A model generated the notes under the pieces. It searched no databases and was not told the origin of the DNA. It saw nothing but the letters and a program-made list of their open reading frames with translations. The translations under genes were made by a program, and so were the position numbers. A stretch of DNA of 50,630 nucleotides from Streptomyces sp. DI166 (GTDB lineage Bacteria > Actinomycetota > Actinomycetes > Streptomycetales > Streptomycetaceae): NCBI RefSeq assembly GCF_900091315.1, contig NZ_FLSP01000065.1, forward strand, positions 1-50,630, written 5' to 3'. Shown here one piece after another: positions 7,436 through 15,222 of the stretch (the stretch's first letter is position 1; the number at the start of each line of letters is the position of its first letter).

Positions 7436-7930
7436 TCACCCGGCCCCGCTGATCCACCGCCGCAGCACCCCGAAGTCCGTGTCGGTCAGGCCGGTTCGGT
7501 GGTCGACGTGGTGGAGGAGGGCGCGGCCGGGGTGGTGGGCGGCGACCCAGGCGCGGTCGGTGTCGCCCATCTCGTCGTCGACCCAGACGAAGGGGCGGCC
7601 GGCCGCCCAGGCGGTCAGCGGCGCCGTCTTCCAGTGCAGTCGCTCCGCGCGGAGCTCGTCGTCGTCCGGCCAGTCCACCGACGGCAGCGGGGGCAGGCCG
7701 AGCCAGGGCGCCAGGCTGGTGTTGGCCTCGTCCATCCAGGTCGTGGCCCACACCAGCTCGCAGCCCAGCCCGGCGAGGCGCGGGCCGAGCGCCGGGTCCA
7801 CGCGGGTCAGCAGGGGGTGCAGGGCCGAGGCGTCCGCCAGCGGGCCGTCGTACTCCGGGTACGGCCCCGGTCCGCCGAAGGGCAGCAAGGTCCCGTCCAC
7901 GTCGAGGAAGAGAAGCATCGCCTCCAGCAT
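7436..7930 (-). CDS. HAD domain-containing protein
   Basis: 164 residues. The HAD motif I is at the start (LLFLDVDGTLLPF: both Asp of DxD). An ELVWATTWMDEANTSLAPWLGLP segment corresponds to motif II (Thr), and FVWVDDEMGDTDRAWVAAHHPGRALLHHV holds the D-D of motif IV. This is a small actinobacterial HAD phosphatase-like family without a cap domain; the substrate is not predictable. A start at the second ATG (7918) is also possible because the motif follows at once. It ends 27 bp upstream of the helD stop side and runs in the same direction. Confidence 0.85.
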   Translation of the reverse strand: MLEAMLLFLDVDGTLLPFGGPGPYPEYDGPLADASALHPLLTRVDPALGPRLAGLGCELVWATTWMDEANTSLAPWLGLPPLPSVDWPDDDELRAERLHWKTAPLTAWAAGRPFVWVDDEMGDTDRAWVAAHHPGRALLHHVDHRTGLTDTDFGVLRRWISGAG

Positions 7931-7957
7931 CCCCCACTTCCCGCGCCCCGCTCCGCC

Positions 7958-10132
7958 TCAGAACGGCAATTCCCGGCTGTGCACGATCTCCAGCCGGGAC
8001 ACCGCCCGGGTCAGCGCCACGTACAGCAGGTGCGGGCCGCGTGGCCCGGTCTCCGCGACGGCGGCCGGTTCCACGACGATCGCGTGGTCGTACTCCAGGC
8101 CCTTGGCGAGGCTCGCGGGGGTGAGGGAGACGCGGGGGTCGGCGGGCAGGGCCGGGCGCAGGCGGGCGAGGTCCGTGTCCGCCGCGATGACGCCGACCGC
8201 GCCCTCGTGGGCGAGGGCCTGTCGTACGGCTTGCGCGACCGCCTGCGGCACCTCGGACGGTCCTGCGGGGCGCAGGGTCAGTTCGCCGTCGCCGCGCAGG
8301 GAACGGGCGGGCGGTACGTCGACGTCGAGGCGGGCCAGGAGCCGGTTCGCCAGGTCGGCGACGGCGGCAGGCATGCGGAAACCGGTGGTCAGCGGGACGA
8401 GATGCGCGTCCGGCCTGCCCAGGTGGCCCAGCAGCGGCGCCCACGCGCGCGCCGCCCACGGCGTCGTCGCCTGCGCCAGATCCCCCAGCACGGTCAGCGA
8501 CCCGAACGGCACCCGGCGCGCGATCGCCCGGCACTCCATGGCGGACAGGTCCTGCGCCTCGTCGACCACGACATGGCCGTAGCCCTCGGGGTGTTCGACC
8601 AGTCCGGCAAGTTCGTCGAGGAGGACCAGGTCCGCCGCCGACCAGCGCGCCGACTTCCAGGTCCGGGGCGGCCGGGCCCACAGCAGCGCCTTCCGCTCCT
8701 CGGCGTCCAGCACCCCGTCGGCCGCCTCCGCCAGCGCCTCGGGCCGGGTGAGGAGTTCGGCGAGCACCTCCTCGGGCCGGACCCTGGGCCATACGGCGTC
8801 CACGTACGGCCCGGCGCCCCGCGTCCCCGCCATCCCGCGCACCCAGGCGTTCGGGCGCGGCCCCGCCCGCCGCTCGGCCCGCTGCCGCAGCGCGGCCACG
8901 ATCCGGGTGCGCACCCGCTCCCGGCCGACGCCGTACGGCAGGTCCTCGGCCCGCACCTCCCGCACGATCCGCGCGAGTTCGTCCGCGCCGACCCGCCAGC
9001 GGTACGAGCCGTCCGGCACCACCAGATCACCCGCGCCGTCCGCCGCCACGCGCGCGTACAGCGCCCGCCGCAGCACCCCCGCCATCCGGGCGTCGTGCTT
9101 GACGAGGGCCGTGCGCTCCTCGTCGGCGCCGGTCACGGGGTGCCGGGCGATCTCCTCCAGCAGGGTGGACTGCCGTACGCCGGTCTCGCCGAGGGCGGGC
9201 AGCACCTCCGCGATGTAGTCGAGGAAGGTCCGGTTGGGGCCGAGGATCAGCAGGCCGGAGTGCTGGATGCGCCGGGGGTGGGTGTAGAGGAGGTACGCGG
9301 CCCGGTGCAGGCCCACCGCGGTCTTGCCGGTGCCGGGGGCGCCCTGCACACAGACCGAGACGTCGAGACCGGCGCGTACCAGGTCGTCCTGCTCGGGCTG
9401 GATGGTCGCGGCGATGTCCCGCATGGGCCCGACGCGCGGGCGCTCTATCTCGCGGGTGACGATCTCGCTGGTGACGATCTCGCCGGTCCGGGTCTCGCCG
9501 GTCCGGGTCGCGCCGGTCCGGGTCTCGCCGGTCCGGGTCTCGCCGGTCCGGGTCTCGCCGGTCCGGGTCTCGCCGGTCCGGGTCGCGCCGGTCCGGGTCT
9601 CGCCGGTCCGGGTCTCGCCGGTCCGGGTCTCGCCGGTCCGGGTCTCGCCCCGGGCCAGATGCTCGTCCTCCAGTCCGGTGAGGTCGGCGGAGGCGCCCCG
9701 GCTGCCCGGCGCCCAGCCGAACCGCCGCCGCACCGCCACGCCCTGCGGATCACGGGCGCTCGCCTGGTAGAAGGCCCGGGAGACGGGGGCCCGCCAGTCG
9801 ACGACGAGCGGCGGGGCGGCCGGGTGCTCGGTGATCCGCAGCCGCCCCACGTGGTAGCTCTGCCCCGCGTGCTCCCCGGCGTGCTCCCCCGTGTCGAAGT
9901 CCAGCCGCCCGAAGAAGAGCGGTCCCTCGGGCAGGTCGCGCATCTCCTTGGCCCGGCTGCGCAGTTGGTATCCGAGCACTTCGGCGTCGGCACCGGAGGC
10001 GGAGACGTCCTCACCGACGACCACCTGTTCGTCGGCGCCCGCGACCATGGCGTCGAGGGCGGTGCGGCAGTGGTCGTGGTGGGCGCGTTCGGCGCGCAGG
10101 AGGTCGCGCGGGGAAGGGTCGTCGGCCGTCAT
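7958..10132 (-). CDS. helD: HelD-like RNA polymerase recycling helicase
   Basis: 724 residues. The N-terminal arm (about 1-60) is followed by GPLFFGRLDF ... YHVGRLRI ... PLVVDWRAPVSRAFYQA, the HelD signature. Walker A is GAPGTGKTAVGLHR at about 264-277. A VVDEAQDLSAMECRAIARR segment is motif II of superfamily 1. Near the C-terminus are KGLEYDHAIVV and LLYVALTRAVSRLEIVH. HelD removes or recycles stalled RNA polymerase from DNA; some forms protect against rifamycins. Unusually, residues 162-216 are eleven five-residue GETRT/GATRT repeats in the linker just before the Walker domain. The promoter places the start of transcription at the ATG, so the mRNA is probably leaderless. Confidence 0.9.
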   Translation of the reverse strand: MTADDPSPRDLLRAERAHHDHCRTALDAMVAGADEQVVVGEDVSASGADAEVLGYQLRSRAKEMRDLPEGPLFFGRLDFDTGEHAGEHAGQSYHVGRLRITEHPAAPPLVVDWRAPVSRAFYQASARDPQGVAVRRRFGWAPGSRGASADLTGLEDEHLARGETRTGETRTGETRTGETRTGATRTGETRTGETRTGETRTGETRTGATRTGETRTGEIVTSEIVTREIERPRVGPMRDIAATIQPEQDDLVRAGLDVSVCVQGAPGTGKTAVGLHRAAYLLYTHPRRIQHSGLLILGPNRTFLDYIAEVLPALGETGVRQSTLLEEIARHPVTGADEERTALVKHDARMAGVLRRALYARVAADGAGDLVVPDGSYRWRVGADELARIVREVRAEDLPYGVGRERVRTRIVAALRQRAERRAGPRPNAWVRGMAGTRGAGPYVDAVWPRVRPEEVLAELLTRPEALAEAADGVLDAEERKALLWARPPRTWKSARWSAADLVLLDELAGLVEHPEGYGHVVVDEAQDLSAMECRAIARRVPFGSLTVLGDLAQATTPWAARAWAPLLGHLGRPDAHLVPLTTGFRMPAAVADLANRLLARLDVDVPPARSLRGDGELTLRPAGPSEVPQAVAQAVRQALAHEGAVGVIAADTDLARLRPALPADPRVSLTPASLAKGLEYDHAIVVEPAAVAETGPRGPHLLYVALTRAVSRLEIVHSRELPF
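9481..9645. repeat. 15-bp in-frame minisatellite in helD
   Basis: Eleven consecutive 15-bp units (CGCCGGTCCGGGTCT on the plus strand, with a T-to-G change at the last base in two of them) encode GETRT or GATRT. The variants fall in order: four GETRT, one GATRT, four GETRT, one GATRT, one GETRT, giving a 75-bp higher-order period. Degenerate units (GEIVT, SEIVT) follow at 9448-9480. Confidence 0.95.
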
Positions 10133-10139
10133 TCCACGC

Positions 10140-10168
10140 AGCGTACGCGAAAAACGTAACCGAGTTAA
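10140..10168 (-). promoter_or_regulatory. helD promoter (leaderless)
   Basis: Minus-strand TTAACT-N17-TACGCT. The -10 element lies seven bases before the ATG at 10132, so transcription should begin at or next to the start codon. The TetR gene upstream has the same TACGCT-N7-ATG arrangement (10800-10805). Confidence 0.6.
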
Positions 10169-10172
10169 ATTC

Positions 10173-10193
10173 TTAACCCTGACTCAGGTTAGG
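10173..10193. promoter_or_regulatory. candidate operator upstream of helD
   Basis: TTAACCCTGACTCAGGTTA is a near-perfect inverted repeat centred on CCTGACTCAGG (10178-10188). It overlaps the last codons of the TetR gene and lies just upstream of the helD -35 element, a good position for control by the neighbouring TetR protein. Confidence 0.5.
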
Positions 10194-10792
10194 TAGGACA
10201 ACCCCTGCGCCAGCCGCCCGAACGCCTGTTCCGCCGCCGCGACGGCGTCCCCGCGCACGTCCTCCACCCGCTCCCCGCCCGAGATCCGCCGCCAGTTCTC
10301 CAGCGCGAGGATCCGCTGGACGGCGATGATCTGCCCGGCCGCGAGCCGCGCGTCCAGGTCACCGCCGAGCGCGTCGGCGAGCGCGGCCTCGGACCGCTGC
10401 TGATGCGTGTACGCGCGGGCGACCAGGGACGGCGTGCCGTACAGCAGGGAGTGGAAGGCGAGCACCTGGGGACGGTCGTTGAGCCCGGTGACGGGGTCGC
10501 ACCGGTCGAGTCCGTCCAGGAAGTGCCGCCGCAGCGCCTCCACGGGCGCGCCCGGGGCCTCCCGGACCACCCGCGCCGCCTCGTCCTCGTGGTCGGAGAT
10601 CCGGTGCAGCACCAGATCCTCCTTGGCCGGGAAGTACCGGAAGAGCGTCGGCTTGGAGATCTCCGCGGCCGCCGCCACCTCGGCGACCGACACCTCGTCG
10701 AACCCCTTCTCCAGGAAGAGCCGGATCGCCACCTCCGACACGGCCTCGTACATCCGCCGCTTCTTGCGCTCCCGCAGGCCGATCTCGCTCAT
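10184..10792 (-). CDS. TetR family transcriptional regulator
   Basis: 202 residues from the ATG at 10792. The DNA-binding domain is complete: KKRRMYEAVSEVAIRLFLEKGFDEVSVAEVAAAAEISKPTLFRYFPAKEDLVL, with the helix-turn-helix in the second half. The C-terminal ligand domain is unassigned. The ATG is preceded at seven bases by TACGCT (10800-10805), so the transcript is probably leaderless; the upstream TTG at 10810 would lie inside that promoter and is rejected. It is followed in the same direction by helD after 51 bp containing a palindrome, so helD may be its target. Confidence 0.9.
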   Translation of the reverse strand: MSEIGLRERKKRRMYEAVSEVAIRLFLEKGFDEVSVAEVAAAAEISKPTLFRYFPAKEDLVLHRISDHEDEAARVVREAPGAPVEALRRHFLDGLDRCDPVTGLNDRPQVLAFHSLLYGTPSLVARAYTHQQRSEAALADALGGDLDARLAAGQIIAVQRILALENWRRISGGERVEDVRGDAVAAAEQAFGRLAQGLSYLT

Positions 10793-10813
10793 GGGATCGA
10801 GCGTACGCAAACC

Positions 10814-13120
10814 TCAGGCCAGGGCCCGGACCGACCGCGGACTCCCGGCCCGGCGCGTCGGCAGGCCCAGGGAGGCGGTCGCCTGCGCCAGGGTCATGGC
10901 GTACGAGTCCACCGCGCGCCGCACGTTGGGGGCGTCCAGACTGGCCCCGGTGACCAGGCGGTCCAGGTCGATGTAGGCCGAGCGTACGATCTCGATCCAG
11001 CGGTACACCCGCCAGTCCCGCTCCCAGCCGACCGTGTACCGCGGGTCCAGCTTCTTCGACCAGCGGGCGAACATCCGGTCGCGGATCTCCGGCCGGGTCG
11101 GGGTCAGATGCATGTGCCGGACCAGGTCGTAGAGCGGGTCGCCGACGACCGCCATCTCCCAGTCGATGAGGGTCAGCGCCAGCCCGTCGGAGCGGCGGAC
11201 CAAGTTCCACGGGTTGAGGTCGCCGTGCAGCAGCGCGGGGCGGCGCTCGCTGACCCGGTGCCTGGCGAGGATCTGGCGCAGCCACGGGGCGTCGGGCAGA
11301 CCGAGCTGCCGGGCGCGCCGCCGGGACACCTCCGGCAGCTCCGCCACCAACTGCACGAGCTGCTCGCTCAGCCAGGCGTAGAAGCGGCCCTCGCCGGCGG
11401 CCGGGTCGACCTCCCGGAAGTTCACCGCGGTCAGCGCGCACAGCTGGTCGACGAGCCGGTCCGCCTCGTGCGGCAGCAGCCCGTGCACGGGGTGGCCGGG
11501 GGGCCGGGCGCCGTCCTGCGGGCCCTCGTAGGTGTGGATGGCGAAAGGTTCATCCCGATAACTCGTGCCCAGGGCGAGGAACTTGGGGGCGGCGATGGGC
11601 AGGCCCGAGCGCTCGATGGCCTGGAGCACGGTGTGTTCGCTGAGGAAGCCGCGCTCGCGGCGGCAGGCGTCGGGCAGCTTGCGCCGGACCACCACCGGGA
11701 AGTCCACGCCGGGCACCCGGACCACCGTGTTCAGGTGCGCGGTGCCCTTGAGGACCCGCCCGGCCGGGGCGGCGCCCTCCAGGCGCAGGGCCTCGTGCAC
11801 CGCCGCGTCGGTGAACCGCGGGTGCTCCGGGATCCGGCGCACCGGGTCCCAGTACCGGGTCCGTGCGTGCGGTCCGGGGCCGCCGGTCCTGGCCTCCCGC
11901 CAGCGGAACAGAATCCCCTCGATCTCCGTCTCGCCGGGCAGCCGGTGCAGCCCCAGCGGCCGTGCCGCCCGCTCCAGCGCCCGGCGCACCTCCTGCGCGG
12001 CCGTGTGCAGGCTCTCCTCGTCGGCGGCCTCGCGCAGCGCGTCCACCGTGCGCATGACGTCCGGGAACACCGACTGGGCCCGCTCGAAGTCGCGGTAGTG
12101 GCCGAGGTCCTTGAGGTGACCGTTGGTGGCGCCCGGCCGGACCCGGCCCACCTCCTCGGCCCAGGCCGCGACGAGTTCCCTCTCCTGGTACTCGGGGTAG
12201 CGCATGCGCTCCAGGTGCGTGGCGAGGTCGTGCAGGGGATCGCCGTAGGAGGCCAGTTCCCAGTCCACGCAGTACAGCGGGGGCTCGGCGGTGTACGGCA
12301 GGACCAGGTTCTCGCGGTGCAGATCGGTGTGGAGCAGCCCGTACGGCCGTCTCGCCATCGCCGGGACCCGGTCGGCGAAGTCGGCCAGGGCGGTCTCGGG
12401 GATGCCGAGGGCGGCGAACATACCGCCGAACTCGGGCCGGTTGGGCTGCCGGATCTGCCGGTCCGCCAGGTGCGCCAGCGTCCGCAGGAAGCCCTGGCTG
12501 TCCTTGTCGTTGCGGGGCCAGCAGGCGGGCAGCGGGGGCAGCGCGTCCCGCCGTACCAGCGCCATCCCGGCGAACAGCCGGGCCAGCTCCCGCACCAGCA
12601 GGGTGTCCAGGGGCTTGCCGTTCTCGCAGACGCTGCCGAGCGGGACACCCTCCACATAGCTGTGGACGGCGAAGTCCGCGCCCTGTTCGAGGCACCGCGG
12701 CACATGAGGCAACTGCCGCCCCACGGCCGCGAGGATCGCCGACTCGTCCTGCCAGGTCCGGATGACCACGGGAAGAGCCCGGGACCGCGGCAACCGCACG
12801 GTCACCAGGGTGCCGGGCTCCGTGCCGAGTCTTCGGGCCATGTCCTCGGTCAGCGGCAGGACGTGGTTGCGGTGGTGATGGCCGTTGCTGGGGCGGCCCC
12901 GTCGGGCGGCCTGCGCCAGGAAGGCCCGGACGGCGGCGGGCACTGCGCGCTCCCCGGGGAAGGGACCGGGAAGGGGTCGATCTGCGCCCACGGGCCGCTC
13001 CGGAAGTTCACGCAGGACTCGGAAGGTATGGCAAACGGTAAGTGCGGGTTGTACCGGGCGCGACCGGAGACGGGCTTGAGCGGCCACCTCGGGTGTCCCC
13101 CATGGCTGCTCGACGCTCAC
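10814..13120 (-). CDS. tandem aminoglycoside-phosphotransferase-fold protein
   Basis: 768 residues, about twice the usual APH length, because two kinase-like units are fused. Unit 1 has the Brenner-type loop HTDLHREN at 264-271 and DWE at 286-288. Unit 2 has HGDLNPWN at 632-639 and DWE at 653-655. Both retain the catalytic Asp and the metal-binding Asp, so both could be active. A short linker rich in Arg and Gly lies around 400-430. Likely a cytoplasmic small-molecule kinase; APH-fold proteins phosphorylate antibiotics, choline or sugars, and nothing here singles one out. Start is a GTG; a later start is possible because residues 1-60 look unstructured. Confidence 0.85.
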   Translation of the reverse strand: MSVEQPWGTPEVAAQARLRSRPVQPALTVCHTFRVLRELPERPVGADRPLPGPFPGERAVPAAVRAFLAQAARRGRPSNGHHHRNHVLPLTEDMARRLGTEPGTLVTVRLPRSRALPVVIRTWQDESAILAAVGRQLPHVPRCLEQGADFAVHSYVEGVPLGSVCENGKPLDTLLVRELARLFAGMALVRRDALPPLPACWPRNDKDSQGFLRTLAHLADRQIRQPNRPEFGGMFAALGIPETALADFADRVPAMARRPYGLLHTDLHRENLVLPYTAEPPLYCVDWELASYGDPLHDLATHLERMRYPEYQERELVAAWAEEVGRVRPGATNGHLKDLGHYRDFERAQSVFPDVMRTVDALREAADEESLHTAAQEVRRALERAARPLGLHRLPGETEIEGILFRWREARTGGPGPHARTRYWDPVRRIPEHPRFTDAAVHEALRLEGAAPAGRVLKGTAHLNTVVRVPGVDFPVVVRRKLPDACRRERGFLSEHTVLQAIERSGLPIAAPKFLALGTSYRDEPFAIHTYEGPQDGARPPGHPVHGLLPHEADRLVDQLCALTAVNFREVDPAAGEGRFYAWLSEQLVQLVAELPEVSRRRARQLGLPDAPWLRQILARHRVSERRPALLHGDLNPWNLVRRSDGLALTLIDWEMAVVGDPLYDLVRHMHLTPTRPEIRDRMFARWSKKLDPRYTVGWERDWRVYRWIEIVRSAYIDLDRLVTGASLDAPNVRRAVDSYAMTLAQATASLGLPTRRAGSPRSVRALA

Positions 13121-13232
13121 CGGCCGGCCGGGCCGCTGGAGACTGGCTTGTTTTCGCCTGGCCCCATGGCCCTCTATACGAGCGAAACAGACGGTTCGCT
13201 CACGCGGTGCGCGAAGCGTAGCGCAAGCGGGG

Positions 13233-13970
13233 TCAGCCGATGCCCCGTACCGCGTGCAACACAGGTTGCAATGAGGAAACCAGATGGGTCGCCCCCGCGT
13301 CCCTCAGCAGCCGCTCCTTGCGTTCGTTGCGCGCGTACCCGAGGAACGGCACCCCGGCGGCCCGCGCGGCGAGGTAGTCCGAGGGGGTGTCGCCGATCAT
13401 CAGCGCCGCCTCGGGGGCCGAGCCCATCGCGTTCAGGGCCCGGACCAGACAGTGCGGATGGGGTTTGAGGTGGTTCAACTGCTGGGTGCGGCCGTAGATG
13501 TGCGGGGCGAAGCAGGTGGTCAGGCCGCGGCTCGCGAGGTAAGTGCGGACCACTTTCGGGGAGTTGTTGGTGGCGACGGCCAGCCGGGAGCCGACCGCCG
13601 TCCAGGTGCGGATCAGCGGGTCGGCGTACGGGGTGGGCATGGCGGAGGCGCTGGCCCGCAGCTCCTCCTTGGTCAAACGTTCCTCCAGCTCGGCCACCAG
13701 ATCACTGCCCGGATGCCGTCGGTCCACGGCCCGCAGCACCACCTGTGGGTCGAGGGACTTGCGTTCGTCCGGCGTGAGCAGCCCGTGCAGACCGCGTCCT
13801 TCCAGCCACTGCACCAGCTCCGTCGCGATGTCCTCGGCCCGGTGCCCGGCGAACAGGCGGCAGACCGGGCCGTCGAAGTCCCAGAGCACCACGCGGGCGG
13901 GCTTGATCAGGTTCCGGATCTGCTTCTCGGTCCGCTCGGTCACTGCTTCAGCCTGCGTCTCAGAGGTCAC
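13233..13970 (-). CDS. HAD superfamily phosphatase
   Basis: 245 residues from a GTG at 13970. HAD motifs: VVLWDFDGPVCRLF (DxD nucleophile pair), LAVATNNSPKVVRTYL (motif II region), HLKPHP (Lys of motif III) and MIGDTPSDYLAARAAGVPFLGYA (motif IV). The helical region between motifs I and II is a cap as in phosphoglycolate-phosphatase-like enzymes. The start codon shares its first G with the last base of the TAG stop of the GntR gene upstream (13970), so translation is coupled. This suggests the phosphatase works in the same response, but the substrate is unknown. Confidence 0.85.
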   Translation of the reverse strand: MTSETQAEAVTERTEKQIRNLIKPARVVLWDFDGPVCRLFAGHRAEDIATELVQWLEGRGLHGLLTPDERKSLDPQVVLRAVDRRHPGSDLVAELEERLTKEELRASASAMPTPYADPLIRTWTAVGSRLAVATNNSPKVVRTYLASRGLTTCFAPHIYGRTQQLNHLKPHPHCLVRALNAMGSAPEAALMIGDTPSDYLAARAAGVPFLGYARNERKERLLRDAGATHLVSSLQPVLHAVRGIG

Positions 13971-14818
13971 TAGGAGAGTGTCAACTCCGTGCTGATTGTT
14001 TCCCAGAGGGCGTCGAACCACTTCTGGGATTCCTCCACGAAGGCTCCGTCCCGTTCGGTCTGCCGGTCGAAGTGGAACAGCAGTGACTCCGAGCCGAGCA
14101 CGTCGTACATGTCCAGGGTCCGGCTCTCGTACTCCTCCTCCCGCTGCGTGACCACGTAGTACCCGACCAACGCCTCCTGGCCGTTGAGGAGATACAGCTT
14201 CATCGGGGGTGTGAAGGGCAGGGCGCGGAAGCTGACGCGGACGTCGATGCCCTGGTTGTTGCGGACCGACTGGAGGTTGTGGCGCAGGACCTGGGCCTGG
14301 GCGTTGCGCATGGACAGCCACCGGCGGTGCACGGCGTCGTCGTCGGCCTCCCCCTCCACGAGGACCGGGAAGGCCAGCGTGATCTCCCGGGACGGCATCA
14401 GGATGCGCACGTCGATGGACTCCGGCTGCACGGAGCCCTCGTAGATACGGCGCAGCGGCTCGCCGAGGGCCACCATCAGGGTCTCGGAGGTGTGGCAGAC
14501 CACGTCCACCCGGACATGCCGGGCGCCGAACGCCTCCACCAGGCGCGGGGCCAGTCCGACCATCGTCGGCTTGGGCTCGCCCAGCGCCGGTGACGGTGTG
14601 GCGATCCTCGGCGGGCTGCCCTTGCTCACATTGGTGAGCAGGCCGTCCTCCTGGAGCGCGCGCAGGGCCTGGCGGACGGTGCCGCGCTCGACGCCGAACT
14701 CCTCGGCCAGTTCGGCCTGGGTGGGCAGGCGGTCGCCCGCCTTGAGTTCGCCGGCGCGGATGCGTTCCCGCAGGATGTCGGCGATTTCCTGCGGGGAGCG
14801 TCTGCTGCTGCCGTTCAC
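13970..14818 (-). CDS. GntR family regulator, copy 1
   Basis: 282 residues from a GTG at 14818, with GGAG nine bases upstream. The frame is open up to 14866, but that part overlaps a control block shared with the paralogue. The winged helix is PQEIADILRERIRAGELKAGDRLPTQAELAEEFGVERGTVRQALRALQEDGLLTNVSKGSPPRI. The C-terminal domain (VRVDVVCHTSETLMVALGEPLRRIYEGS ... FRALPFTPPMKLYLLNG ... SLLFHFDRQ ... FVEESQKWFDALWETISTEL) is the same as in the gene at 15223 and is not a standard UTRA domain by eye. It couples to a HAD phosphatase and is divergent from a small membrane protein. A palindrome shared with the paralogue is the probable operator. Confidence 0.88.
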   Translation of the reverse strand: MNGSSRRSPQEIADILRERIRAGELKAGDRLPTQAELAEEFGVERGTVRQALRALQEDGLLTNVSKGSPPRIATPSPALGEPKPTMVGLAPRLVEAFGARHVRVDVVCHTSETLMVALGEPLRRIYEGSVQPESIDVRILMPSREITLAFPVLVEGEADDDAVHRRWLSMRNAQAQVLRHNLQSVRNNQGIDVRVSFRALPFTPPMKLYLLNGQEALVGYYVVTQREEEYESRTLDMYDVLGSESLLFHFDRQTERDGAFVEESQKWFDALWETISTELTLS

Positions 14819-14926
14819 TGCCACGTTCTCCTGGGTCACGACCAAAACGCTACAACTCCACTCCATCTACAGGGAGTTGTTCGGGACTTGTTTATGAGTA
14901 GTAACCAAGCGGGGACAACCTAATCA

Positions 14927-14943
14927 GAGTTGGTTACCAACTT
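14927..14943. promoter_or_regulatory. shared GntR palindrome, site 1
   Basis: GAGTTGGTTACCAACTT, containing the perfect palindrome AGTTGG-TTA-CCAACT. Its twin at 16212-16228 differs only in the two central bases. The flanking sequence is also conserved between the loci: TACAACTNC...CCATCT at 14851 and TTATGAG at 14892, the latter 36 bp before the palindrome in both. Confidence 0.75.
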
Positions 14944-14997
14944 GGCTGAGTTGGCGGAAGCTTTACCTCAGGTTGGAACGCCAGAAGGGGGAACACC

Positions 14998-15186
14998 GTG
15001 CCTGTCCTCGCCCTCCTCGCCGCCGTAGTCGTTGTCGGCATCGAACAGACTATCGAACTCAAGTACGGAACCACCGGCATCATCGGGCTGTTGCTGCTCA
15101 CCATCGGCATCAAGGCCAAGAGCCCCGCGGTCAGCTCCGCCGGAGCCGTGGTGCTCGCCCTGCTGGTCTCGGGGCCCGCCCTATGA
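14998..15186 (+). CDS. small two-segment membrane protein
   Basis: 62 residues from a GTG with GAAGGGGG upstream. The protein is almost entirely hydrophobic: segment 1 is about residues 3-15 (VLALLAAVVVVGI), a short polar turn EQTIELKYGTTG follows, and segments IIGLLLLTIGIKA and AGAVVLALLVSGPAL complete it. No known domain. It is divergent from GntR copy 1 across the shared palindrome, so it is the likely regulated target. Confidence 0.7.
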   Translation: MPVLALLAAVVVVGIEQTIELKYGTTGIIGLLLLTIGIKAKSPAVSSAGAVVLALLVSGPAL

Positions 15187-15222
15187 CCGCACCGCATCCG
15201 GATCGCCCGCCGCGGGGGACGA

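Noticed and set aside
9481..9645. Possible CRISPR array
   Set aside because: Units are 15 bp with no spacers and are in frame with helD.
7499..10159. 886-codon plus-strand ORF with GPGLA repeats
   Set aside because: Shadow of helD and the HAD gene; the repeats are the helD minisatellite read in the other direction.
10403..13468. 1021-codon plus-strand ORF
   Set aside because: Antisense to the APH-type gene with intact motifs; its product is Arg/Gly/Pro/His-rich low-complexity sequence typical of a high-G/C shadow frame.
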